Below, in pieces: positions 54,601-64,000 of a stretch of DNA of 64,000 nt. The notes under the pieces are model-generated. The model had not been told where the DNA came from. It worked only from the letters and a program-made list of their open reading frames with translations, and ran no database searches. Source of the stretch: Desmodesmus armatus (Eukaryota; Chlorophyta; Chlorophyceae; Sphaeropleales; Scenedesmaceae); the NCBI GenBank assembly GCA_007449985.2, contig VIIQ02000253.1, forward strand, positions 41,909 through 105,908, read 5' to 3'. Each line of letters opens with the position of its first letter. The first letter of the stretch is position 1. The position numbers and the translations under genes were made by a program.

Positions 54601-55885
54601 ACCACAGGGATTAATGAGGATAGCCAGCATACTATGGACATGCAAGTCACATGCAAGCAGTCTATGAGGCACGCCAACATAGTCCGACTAGGATAGAAAA
54701 CCGGGGACTGCATTGACGGCAGGTGGAGCAAGTAGACAGCATTGCCCTGCATGAAAAAGGCTGGCACAATGCTCAAAAAGGAAAGCGTTCACCTGGCACA
54801 GGCAGTTGTGCTCCCGACAGTCCAGAGGTGCCGTCGACCGGGAGAGAAGACAGGGGGATGTGTGAGGGGGAGAGAAGACAGGGGGATGTGTGAGGGGGAG
54901 AGAAGACAGGGGGATGTGTGAGGGGGAGAGAAGACAGGGGGATGTGTGAGGGGGAGAGAAGACAGGGGGATGTGTGAGGGGGAGAGAAGACAGGGGGATG
55001 TGTGAGGGGGAGAGAAGACAGGGGGATGTGTGAGGGGGAGAGAAGACAGGGGGATGTGTGAGGGGGAGAGAAGACAGGGGGATGTGTGAGGGGGAGAGAA
55101 GACAGGGGGATGTGTGAGGGGGAGAGAAGACAGGGGGATGTGTGAGGGGGAGAGAAGACAGGGGGATGTGTGAGGGGGAGAGAAGACAGGGGGATGTGTG
55201 AGGGGGAGAGAAGACAGGGGGATGTGTGAGGGGGAGAGAAGACAGGGGGATGTGTGAGGGGGAGAGAAGACAGGGGGATGTGTGAGGGGGAGAGAAGACA
55301 GGGGGATGTGTGAGGGGGAGAGAAGACAGGGGGATGTGTGAGGGGGAGAGAAGACAGGGGGATGTGTGAGGGGGAGAGAAGACAGGGGGATGTGTGAGGG
55401 GGAGAGAAGACAGGGGGATGTGTGAGGGGGAGAGAAGACAGGGGGATGTGTGAGGGGGAGAGAAGACAGGGGGATGTGTGAGGGGGAGAGAAGACAGGGG
55501 GATGTGTGAGGGGGAGAGAAGACAGGGGGATGTGTGAGGGGGAGAGAAGACAGGGGGATGTGTGAGGGGGAGAGAAGACAGGGGGATGTGTGAGGGGGAG
55601 AGAAGACAGGGGGATGTGTGAGGGGGAGAGAAGACAGGGGGATGTGTGAGGGGGAGAGAAGACAGGGGGATGTGTGAGGGGGAGAGAAGACAGGGGGATG
55701 TGTGAGGGGGATTGGGGGAAGGGGGGATGGGGATGGGGGGGGGGGGGGGGGGTGTCTCACCTGCCAGTTCAGACATTGTCTTCCAGATGCCAGGTGTTGC
55801 GGCGCGTGGTTCTGCTGCACGCCTGTTGCCAGCACCGAACGGCTGAGGGCTCATGCTCAACCTGTAGCGTGTATGTGGGGGGGGG

Positions 55886-55936
<51 letters not shown>

Positions 55937-58900
55937 AGCAGGCAGTCATGCGCCAGGAACGGCATCTTGCAGTGGCATTCTGAGCAGCCGCTGCCCAAGT
56001 CCACATGCCGCATAGCAACAGCCAAATCCCAGCGCTCAATAAGCACATGTTTGTAACCAATACAGTGCCCCACTCTGCCCCACCCTGCGTTGCATGAGGC
56101 TGTGTGCTGCTGTGAGTGTGTGTGCCAACACAGTCCGTGCCATGTGCAAACCTGGGAGCCACTGTTAGCCAGGAGGAGCCCCCCCCCCCGCCCCAACAAT
56201 GTCCAAAAATGCGAAAATCGCACTTGCCGCCAAAAAACACCCCCCTGGCCAACCAACACCAAGCAGCCTCCCTCACTGCACCACCTGTGAACCTTTCCGC
56301 ACCTGCTTGTGAGTGTTTCTACCCCATGTAACAAGCTGTGTGCTGCTGTAAGTGTCTGCGCCAACACTGCCCGTGCCATGTTGACAACCAGGTGCAACAC
56401 ACTGTGCACCTTGCAGAAATCACACTTCTCACCAAAGAACCCCCCAACCCTCCCCACCAAACAACACCAGATAGCCTCCCTTACCCCCCCCCCCACCTCC
56501 CCCGCCCTCACAACCCTGTTTCTCACCTGCTTGTGAGCGTCTCCACCCCATGTAGCAAGCTGTGTGCTGCTGTGAGTGTGTGCGCCAACACAGGTTGTGC
56601 CATGTGAACCACCATTGAGCCAGTGGTAGCCAGCAGGTGCCGCACTTCCGCCATCAAATTGGCCTTGTGGGCTGTAGAGAGCAAGAAAGCACCGTGAAAG
56701 AGCTCATGATTTACAATGACCTGCGTGATGAGGGGGAGGGGCATGGGGGGGGGGGGGGGGCAATCCTTTGAACACTTGTCAAAGAATGTTGAGTGTGTAG
56801 GGGTGGTCACCACCCCTGGCTGCTGGCAGCCTTCAAGTTGGGCTTGTGGGCTGTGGACAGCAAGAAAGCACCGTGGAAAAGCTCATGGTTCACGATAACC
56901 TGCAACAAACACACCACAGTTTCGATTCAGGGTTGTTATCCTGCACATATACAGCACTGTACTGCACTGTACTGCACTATGCTGCACTGTACTGCAATAT
57001 ACTGCTCTGTACTGGATTGCCGCTGTGTCTTTTTGCTCATTATTGGTTCTGAGGGGATCTGTTCTCTGCAGGGACAGCTCTGCTATGCACTGAAGATACT
57101 TGTGGCTGTATACCTGTAAGATACTACCCACCTTGATGTCTGGCGCCAGCTTGCACATGCTTTCAACGCCCTCAGCATTGCACAGGTCGTCATTGCCACT
57201 CAGGATGACACAGCTGCCTGTTTTTGCATTCAAACCAACAGGCAGTTTGCCGAACAACGCAGGGCAGCAGCAGCCACCCAGCAGCAGTGGCATGTGCAAT
57301 GAGCAGCAGCGGCAGTTGCTGTCTGTCAGCATACGGCTTTTGTGCCTAAGGTGTGCCATTGCCAATGCGACATGCAGATTGTTGTCAGGGACAGTGGGAC
57401 GCAAGAAGCAACTGGGAATGGATATATGCTGTATATCGCCGCAGCGGAATGCATTGCGCTGACTGAGTTGACTGAGTTGACCGCAAACTGAGTTGACCGC
57501 AAACAGTACGTACCAGGCGGCAAGTCCTCGGGCCACATGTTCATCTCCGTCCAGTAGAAGTTCCGACTGAAGGTTGCCGACAGGTGCACGTCACGAGATG
57601 CGAACCACAGCACCACATCGCGCAGCAATATGTCGGGCCTCTTCAGGTCAACGCGGGGACGCCTGCAGTAAAGAGAAAAGCAGCACACAACGCACCAGCT
57701 TTCCATCGTCCCAGCAAAAGGGATGGTGCAACGATATTCGGAATTCAGGTGAACTGCTGCGCTAATGGCTACTAGCGAATGACTCGGCGGCTCACATGAA
57801 GCGTGTTGACCATTCGGCTGGTGTTCAATCAAAGCTCGATCAAGCCAACTCAAAGTTACCGTGCCTCGCTCACCTGTACATGAAGTTGTGCAGGAGGTGC
57901 GGCATGAACATGCCCAACGCCACTGGGTCGATCACGCACATGCTGTGTACGCGATCCTGCAGCACATGTACACGCAGCAGACGAGCAGAGGAGTTGGCGG
58001 AGTGATATAAAGGCTCACCAGCATCATACCGCTGTGCATAAGCCGGCCCAGCCTACCATAAATATGTTGTACTGCAGCATGCCATGCCTGTGTACGCCTT
58101 GGTACGGCTATATTCAGTACGGTACGGCAAGGTGTAGGGGTGTTCCGGTGAAACCGGAACCATGTAACAAATCAGATGCGTTCTATGATGCTGATGCCCC
58201 ATGAGCCTCGTTGGCTCCCTACGGGGTGTTCAAGCTCAGCCTGATCCATGTAACAGTAACAGTAACAGTTCAGTGACCCACCCACCTGTAGCTCATGTTG
58301 AGCCTGCTAGCCACAAATGAGCCGTAGCTGTGGCCCACCACAACATAATGTACTGCACCATGCCAAGCCTGAACTGTACGGCCTTACTGTACTGCGCTGC
58401 AATGTGCCTTGCACCCACCCACCTGTGGCTCATGTTGAGCCTGCTGGCCTGCACTGTACCGCACTGTATCCTGCTGCAACATGCTGTACTGCACGATACT
58501 GTACTGTACTGTACTGTACTGTCCCCTGCCACGACATGAAGTACTGGAGTGTACAGCGATGTACCTTCCACCCACCTGCAGCTCATGTCGAGCCTGCTGG
58601 CCACGAATGAGCCGTAGCTGTGGCCCACCACAACATAATGTACTGCACCATGCCAAGCCTACTGTATGACCGTACTGCAGATTCAAAACCGATGGATACT
58701 GTACTGCGACGCGATGTACCCGGTACGTCCACACACCTGTAGCTCATGTTGAGCCTGGAAGCCACAAAGGATCCGTAGCTGTGGCCCACCACACACACTT
58801 TGGGAATCTGCTCAAACTCCAGGATGTCCACCACGTTGCGGGTCAACATGTCGACATCGGGGATAGTGGTACTGCAGAGGGGTGGGGAAAGGAAGCAGGA

Positions 58901-61856
58901 AAGGCAGGGAAGGGGGGGGGGGGGGGGGGCGAAAGTCTTAGCAAGTCTGCATTGGATGTTTTGATGCCATTATCACCCTGATTTTCAAACACCAGACCTT
59001 CAACCCTGAACATTTCGCAATTGGACCGCGTCACCTAATTCCTAGGCCACTGTGATAGTACTGCACAACAACCACAGGGTCTCCCAGCCCAATTAATTAA
59101 TTAATTAATAATAATAAATTAATAATAATTATTATTATTGTTATTAATTAATAATAATTATTAATTAATAATTAATTATTAATATATTATATTATTTATG
59201 TTGTAGCTTGAGATGTCCAAGCGGTACATAGTTCATTGCACGCTGTTTTGCCTTTTGAAGAGTTGAATGGGTTGTGTGATGCGATCGATGAAGGTTGTGG
59301 GTGCGTCAGTCATTGCACGTGGGTGGTCTCATGTTATATCTTGAGATGTTGAAGCACGTGATCGGGCTGGGTCACCCAACGATCGTTGTGGAGTTCAAAC
59401 ACGTTGGGTTGAGACTGAGGTGAGCGATTTGTTCAGGATAAAGAGTACGTGGTTCAGGCACATTCCTTTTGCCCTCTCAGGGTGACTGGTGGGTAAGAAA
59501 GTGCCGATGGGGTGCGTTGGCTGGTGCTGTATCTGATTTATTATTTTTATTATTAATAATAATACAAATATATATAATAATATAATAATATAAAATTATA
59601 GGGTTGGGCCCTAAACCCTAAACCCTAGAGACCCCCCATGCCAAGCACCCCCAAGACCCGCCCCAATTAAAACTTCATGCCCACTTCACCCGCTGAAAGG
59701 TGGTGACAAGTGTCATCCGCAACCCTGAACCCTCAAGACCCCCTTACCTCAGCCGCAGTCCCACATGTTTGTACTCGACCACTATCACTGGGTGTCCCAG
59801 CCCAATCACGTGCTTCAGCATCTCAAGGTACAACATGAGACCACCAACGCCATGAAGGAACATCACGGGGGTATCTCCCTGGGGCAAGGCGTCTTCCAAG
59901 GGATTTTTGGGGGTAGTGGGGATGGTGGTGTCACCCTCACCCATCAAACTCATTGGGTCAGCAAAGGGGGTGTAGTCCTGTGAACAACAGCAGGAATCCA
60001 CAGGGGGGCAGGAAAGGAAGATTGTTATCGAACACCGACAGCGTTGTGCATTGCGGCAGGGATTATCTCCAGGCTCAGTGAGCTGTGTTGTTGGGGACGG
60101 GGGGGGGGGGGGGGGGGGGGGAACATGACAGGGGTATCACCTTGGGCAGGGCATCTTCGAGGGGAATTTGGGTGAGGTTGCTTCACCCTCACCCAACATA
60201 CTCATGGGGTTGGCAAAGGGGGTGTAGTCCTGTGGGGACAGGCAAATGCAAGCAGGACCAAAAAAAATAAAAAAATGCAAGCAGACGTGGGTCCGTGAGA
60301 GATGTTTGTCACATACCAACGACACCGTGCAGACAAGCAGCGCTCAAAGAGAGTCAATTGAACCACGTAAGATTCAATCTGTCAAAGATGGTTATGAAAG
60401 CCCTCTTGCCCTACGCTGACATCGCTGTCGGCACGTGTGGCGGGCATGGACGGCTCAGGAGCAGGCTGCTTCTGCAATGTGTCGAAATACCTGCCAGCTT
60501 GCTGCCCCCCCTCTCTTCGCCCCCCCCCCCCACACACACACACACATACACACAATTCACGCAGTTTTCCTGCAGGTTGATGATGTCTAGCGTCTCCACC
60601 TGCCACCGACGCACTGCTTGGTACTGAGGGATTGCGTCACTGTTGCTTGCCTATCTAGTAGGGCAGCCTCAGTGAGCTTGCATGTATCCAAGTACTCCAC
60701 CTGTCAACACACACACAACTCCCCAGCCCTTTGCCCCTCACCTCGCTGACATCACTGTCGGGTTGTAGAGCAGGCACAAAAGGCTCTGGAGCCAGCTGCT
60801 TCTGCAATTTGTCAAACAACTTGTCCAGCTTGCTGCGCCTGCTGCTGCTGCTGCCATTGCTGTGCTTGCTGTAGGCATCTGCATCCAGGCCGCAGCCGAG
60901 GGTGTAGTAACCAAGGTGGCTGCAGCAGACAAAATTGTGGCGCAGGGGGGGGAGGTACAAGGTGAGCATGTGATGCAGGTGCAGGTTCAAGGTACGGGAG
61001 AGGGGCCACCCACGGGAGGGCGGGGAGGGGGGAGAGGTGTGGAGCAAACGATTCCGCGGGATGTGACAAGTGTCTAGGAAAAGTGCAGAAGCCACCAATC
61101 ATGTTGCAACCCATGGGTTTGTGCAGGCGCCCGTATACAAGGGTGCAGTAGCTAAGCTGGCTGTGCCAGACAGACATTTGTGAGTTTGAGTGTGTGTAGA
61201 CAGGGAGTGTATGGCTATGTGTTTGGGCAGGGGGGGGGACAAGGTTGTGAGGGCGGGCATCGCATGCTGATGCAGTCCCCACACCCACATCCTACCCAAG
61301 GCTGCATTCTTGTGGAACAATAGAAAAGTTGCACCTCTGTGTAACATGTCAGCCGCTGATTGGCAACACACATTGACTACAATGACACAAGGCTAGTCAA
61401 AGACCAATATCACCCCCACTCACCCGAGCGCTGTGTTACCCGGTGGTAACAGGTGTATGTTGCTGAACCTTGCAACAGCAATATGATGCCATGCAAAAAA
61501 ACGCACTTATAACTGAAGGGCATATCAAATGACCCCACTCACCCCATCGTCCTGTGTTAGAAACCGTAGCCCGCCATGATCAGCCGCTGGGCCAGGCAGG
61601 CAACTAACTCCATGACAGAGGTTGTTCAAATAGAGAGCGCAGTGGGAGGGGGGGGGGGGGGAGGGGTTGCACAGTACAGGGTGCATGTACTAAGCCTTGA
61701 AGAAGGCAATATGGTGCATAGCAGGTGACATGATGTGGGAATGATATGATTTAGCCCCGCTCACCCAAGCGTTCTGTGTTGGAAGCCATAGCCAGCCATG
61801 ATCAGCCGTTGGGCCAGGTAGAGACACTCAAAGAATGCATACATCACAAAGGGCCT

Positions 61857-61942
<86 letters not shown>

Positions 61943-63800
61943 CAAGAGCGATTGGTGTTCAGTGCATGAATCGAAAACATGAAACCAAGAGGGATGCTTT
62001 TCAACCTGTCTCGAAATGTAACGTACACTCCAGACCAGGCTACAGCTGCACTGTACAGAGTAATGAAGTGAGGTCATCCGATGATCCTTTGCACCCCCCC
62101 CCCCCCCGCCCACCCGTACCTGTCAAGTGCCAAAGACCTTCCCAAAGGTGGCTCATGAACCTCAACCCAGGAGTGTATCCAGGAGCAAATTGCACCTTCA
62201 CAGCAGCATCCAACCCGACCTGCTGAGACTCCCCTGGACACACAACCTTCCCCTCTTTTCAACACACACTCCCAACTCAGATGCCTTGGCCCCCCCCCCC
62301 TCCCACACAGCACCCGCACCTGTAATGTGCCGTAGGTCTTCCCAAAGGTGGCTCATGAACCGTAGGGGGTATATCCGGGAGCATCTTCAACGCAGCCTCC
62401 AGGTCCCTCACCCTCCCCCCTGCCATACCCCCCTGTCATCCTCCAAAAGCGAACCACCTTCCCCCTATCTCCACCACACACGTGCTACGCACGCCCCCCC
62501 CCCCCCCACACACACACCAGCACCCGCATACCTGTAGTGTGCCCGTAGGTCTTCCCAAAGGTGGCTCATGAACCGTAGGCCTGGGGTGTAGCCGGGAGCA
62601 AACTGCATCTTCAAAGCTGCCTCCAGGTCCCTCACCATCTGCTTTGTGAACAGCTGCATATCGGGGCTTAGGTCTTCCCTGTGGTACAACAGAAGGGGGG
62701 GGGGGGGGGGGGGGGGGGGGGGAGGGAGGGGAGGGGGGGGGGGGGCTGAGCTCGCATGTGTGTGTGAGGGGACGAGGTTGCTCCCAAAGTCCCTGTGAAG
62801 AGCCCCTACATGCACGTTTGGGGTGTTGTGGGGTGGGGGCGGGGGTGGCAGCGCTGGGGTGGGGGGGGGGGGTGGGGGTGGGGGGTACAATGTGAGTGCG
62901 GCCTCCAGGTCCCTCACCATTGCTTGGTGAACAGCTGCATATCGGGGCTAAGGTCTTCCCTGTGGTACAACAGAAGGGGGGGGGGGGGGGGGGGGGGGGA
63001 GGGCAGGGGGGGGGGGGGGTGAGCTTGCACTGTGTGTGTGAGGGAGCGATGTTGCTCCCAAAGTCCTGTGAAGAGCCCGCTACATGCATGTGTTGGGTGC
63101 TGTAGGGCTTGGGGGGGGGGGCAGCAGGACGGGGAAGTAACGCTTTGAGTGCAGCCTCCTTCACCATCTGCTGTTGAACAGCTGCATGTCGGGGCGCCCC
63201 ATGGCCTAGTTGGTCTTCCCAGTGATGGCATAAGAGGGTGGAGGGGGGGTGTCTGAGTTTACATTGAGTGTGTTGACGACGAGTTTGCCACAGCAGCGCA
63301 CGCCCAGTCCAACTGAAGAGTCCGTGCAGCTACCCACCCCACGCGACCCTCCACTCCCCCCCCCCCCCCCCCCCCCCAACCCCACCCCACCGCACCGCAA
63401 ATCACCACCGCTGCTGCCTGTGCATCTGGCTCAGGCTCACAGGGTACTCACTTGTGAGCGAGACCATTGGCCAGTAACATGCCCTCAGTGCTCAGTCATT
63501 GGGTCAACAACACCTACTCACGGCGCTGGTAGAAGAAGCCGCATGTCACTAACTCCCGTGCATTCCTTGAACCCCTCACCCCCCCCCCCCTCCGACTGAC
63601 CCCACGAACTCGCGAAAGCCAAACACCCCTGCAAACCCAGATTCTGACGAATCTTGTCAAACGAAGTTACGAATGTAGGCAAGCGATGCATCAAGACAGG
63701 TGGGTATCGACCCTCTACCACAGAAAATGCCACAAAACATACTTTGCAAACAGGGCCCTGCCGCAAACCAACTCACCGGCGTGATAGAAGACGCCGTATG
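53082..63800 (-). CDS. Alpha/beta hydrolase, multi-exon, with low-complexity C-terminal tail
   Basis: Exons, in order: 62678-62532, 61854-61765, 60919-60742, probably 60599-60561, then 59977-59748, 58871-58737, 57956-57874, 57662-57514, 57217-57132, 56720-56527, 55861-55761, 53953-53082. The hydrolase core reads TPVMFLHGVGGLMLYLEMLK, HPVIVVEYKHVGLRL, KVCVVGHSYGSFVASRLNMS (nucleophile Ser in GHSYGS), SMCVIDPVALGMFMPHLLHN, FASRDVHLSATFSRNFYWTE, SCVILSGNDDLCNAEGV (likely Asp) and VIVNHELFHGAFLL (likely His). This matches a eukaryotic family with an IDPV...NF.YR signature whose substrate I do not know. The N-terminal exons resemble a membrane-proximal region (PFVMYAFFECLYLAQRLIMA). The last exon adds 289 Ala/Gln/Ser-rich residues. 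The junction 58737/57956 does not keep phase unless an alternative donor is used. The first exon(s), near 63500-63800 or beyond, are unresolved. Confidence 0.8.
54155..54222. repeat. GTACT-rich minisatellite
   Basis: Words such as tgtacta, ctgtacggtactgtac and agtactgtactgt recur. The same vocabulary appears at 56950-57015 and 58370-58530, inside introns of the hydrolase gene. Each block is nearly self-complementary (GTAC is a palindrome). Confidence 0.7.
54385..54600. repeat. (GAGT)n, (TGAGAG)n and (GT)n microsatellite
   Basis: gagtgagtgagt passes through tgtgagagtg variants into about 90 bp of pure GT dinucleotide. It lies in the hydrolase intron between 53953 and 55761. Confidence 0.95.
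54838..55710. repeat. 29-bp minisatellite, about 30 near-perfect copies
   Basis: The unit gagagaagacagggggatgt + gtgaggggg repeats for about 870 bp with almost no variation. Because 29 is not a multiple of three, the open frames across it repeat every 29 residues. It lies in the intron upstream of the last hydrolase exon. Confidence 0.97.
55874..55934. repeat. Poly-G tract of about 58 bases
   Basis: A nearly uninterrupted G run (one C near 55881) sits just upstream, in gene orientation, of the hydrolase exon 55861-55761. On the sense strand it is poly-C. Such runs are error-prone in assemblies. Confidence 0.9.
56070..56400 (-). repeat. Two extra copies of the end of the hydrolase His-motif exon
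   Basis: The segment encoding AHTLTAAHSLLHGVETLTSR at the end of exon 56720-56527 recurs at about 56297-56395, with TLTAAHSLLHGVETLTSR intact and a gtgcgg donor, and more diverged at about 56085-56160. An acceptor-side copy of the same exon (VIVNHELFHGAFLLSTAHKP) lies at about 56805-56899. Confidence 0.88.
58283..58640 (-). repeat. Three extra copies of the nucleophile-elbow exon end
   Basis: Downstream (in gene sense) of exon 58871-58737, copies at about 58640-58573, 58453-58425 and 58350-58286 repeat the end of the exon. Two still encode VVGHSYGSFVASRL and all end before a gtgggtgg donor. The stretches between are GTACT-type minisatellite. Confidence 0.93.
59091..59205. repeat. AT-rich palindromic block
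   Basis: attaattaattaataataat and variants fill about 115 bp. Much of it can fold on itself. It lies left of the inverted exon copy. Confidence 0.85.
59322..59419 (+). pseudogene. Inverted copy of a hydrolase exon end, on the opposite strand
   Basis: The plus strand reads GLMLYLEMLKHVIGLGHPTI, then VVEFKHVGLRLR, before a gtgagc donor. The real exon on the minus strand (59977-59748) reads GLMLYLEMLKHVIGLGHPVI and VVEYKHVGLRLR. The 98-bp copy is thus inverted, keeps the frame, and differs mostly at third positions. Confidence 0.93.
59535..59626. repeat. AT-rich block with a telomere-like repeat
   Basis: ttattatttttattattaat and tataataatataataatata are followed at 59609-59626 by ccctaaaccctaaaccctag (two to three CCCTAAA units). 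The block lies between the inverted copy and the real exon. Confidence 0.8.
60135..60234 (-). pseudogene. Acceptor-side copy of the hydrolase exon that starts DYTPF
   Basis: After a cag this reads DYTPFANPMSMLGEGEATSP, against DYTPFADPMSLMGEGDTTIP in the real exon at 59977. It breaks down into a poly-G (plus strand) tract at 60098-60120. Confidence 0.88.
60382..60520 (-). pseudogene. Diverged copy of the hydrolase exon ending DSDVSE
   Basis: FDTLQKQPAPEPSMPATRAD followed by SDVS corresponds to FDKLQKQLAPEPFVPALQPD followed by SDVSE of the exon 60919-60742. It follows a second version of the next exon's start (VETLDIIN against VEYLDTCK near 60700). Confidence 0.75.
61105..61620 (-). repeat. 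Extra copies of two neighbouring hydrolase exon boundaries
   Basis: A copy of the start of exon 60919 (QLSYCTLVYGRL against HLGYYTLGCGLD) lies at about 61165-61105. Copies of the end of exon 61854-61765 lie at about 61615-61550 (ACLAQRLIMAGYGF, then a stop in place of Gln) and, much reduced, at 61440-61425. Confidence 0.78.
61855..61941. repeat. (GCA)29 repeat forming a 3' splice site on the minus strand
   Basis: On the minus strand about 29 CTG units end directly in the cag acceptor of the exon 61854-61765. Confidence 0.93.
62118..63225 (-). repeat. Copies of both ends of the hydrolase exon 62678-62532
   Basis: Donor-side copies lie at about 62400-62325 and 62200-62118 (the second still reads VQFAPGYTPGLRFMSHLWEG). 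Acceptor-side copies lie at about 62975-62905 (EDLSPDMQLFTKQW) and 63225-63140. Poly-G/poly-C tracts (62694-62750, 62977-63019, 62094-62107, 62291-62300, 62493-62507) separate the copies. Confidence 0.88.
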
Positions 63801-64000
63801 TCAGCATCGCCCGCACACTTCCCTTCAACCCTCCCTGACTTCAGACTCGACCAAAAACCCCTCTAAAGCCCCCCCCCCCCCCCAACCCGTGAAGCCAGAC
63901 AATACCACTGCATGTAAGCAACCACTGTGTCAAAAGACAGGTAGGTACCAACCCACTGCCAGGCAAGACGTCCACAAAACCCCCTTGCATCAGATGTCGG
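63226..64000. other. Upstream part of the hydrolase gene, unresolved
   Basis: Two minus-strand stretches look like copies of one exon end: about 63790-63765 (MLTYGVFYHAG before gtgagt) and about 63550-63525 (ELVTCGFFYQR before gtgagt). Neither joins the exon at 62678 in phase. C-rich runs lie at 63355-63377, 63579-63590 and 63869-63883. The first exons of the gene may be here or beyond the right edge. Confidence 0.45.

Noticed and set aside
54688..56526. A 612-codon minus-strand frame with a Pro/Ser/Leu 29-residue repeat
   Set aside because: It is generated by the 29-bp minisatellite and poly-G tracts; the true exon of the hydrolase in this region (55861-55761) lies inside it only by chance of frame.

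Overview
The window is nuclear DNA of a green alga, most likely a flagellate chlorophycean of the Chlamydomonadales. The reasons are intron-dense genes with GT-AG splicing, very abundant GCA/CTG trinucleotide runs, Ala/Gln/Ser-rich protein segments, short TTTAGGG interstitial telomere-like repeats, an axonemal outer-arm dynein light chain and a chlorophyll-breakdown enzyme. The F-box/LRR gene belongs to a type I associate with Haematococcus and related algae, but I cannot fix the genus. No bacterial genes, CRISPR arrays, rRNAs or tRNAs were recognised.

Layout. 1-1030: possible exons of a minus-strand gene leaving the left edge. 2038-3657 (-): complete six-exon axonemal dynein light chain LC1 (DNAL1), divergent across about 400 bp from 4056-23449 (+), a 27-exon LRR/IQ-motif protein of about 2,350 residues. 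One of its introns (9317-13618) is 4.3 kb and holds a 0.7-kb compound microsatellite and possible nested antisense exons. 23945-25870 (+): AN1/C2H2 zinc-finger stress-associated protein. 27978-30017 (+): F-box/LRR gene carrying an in-frame stop and a one-base insertion. 31110-36526 (-): exons of an Ala-rich, Pro/Ala/Lys/Glu-rich protein, with two decayed LINE retrotransposon fragments lying antisense in its introns. 37300-40050 (+): LSM12 homologue. 41517-47941 (+): red chlorophyll catabolite reductase-like protein. 48504-49263+ (+): small secreted protein. 53082-63800 (-): alpha/beta hydrolase with recognisable Ser, Asp and His motifs and a long low-complexity tail.

The most striking property is shared by at least five genes on both strands. 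Introns are filled with extra, decaying copies of exon-intron boundaries. Where a 5' splice site was duplicated, the copies trail downstream of the intact exon. Where a 3' splice site was duplicated, the copies precede the intact exon. The reading frame therefore survives while the intron grows. The extreme case is an intron with fifteen tandem copies (period about 135 bp) of the last part of an exon plus its gtgagt donor and a poly-C run. The hydrolase gene carries four copies of its nucleophile-elbow donor segment, and one of its exon ends also exists as an inverted copy on the other strand between two AT-rich palindromic blocks. Poly-C/poly-G runs separate most of these copies, and several 3' splice sites are simply the end of a long CTG repeat. 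Exon structures were worked out by hand from frames, splice consensus and phase bookkeeping; terminal exons and starts marked uncertain need transcript data.
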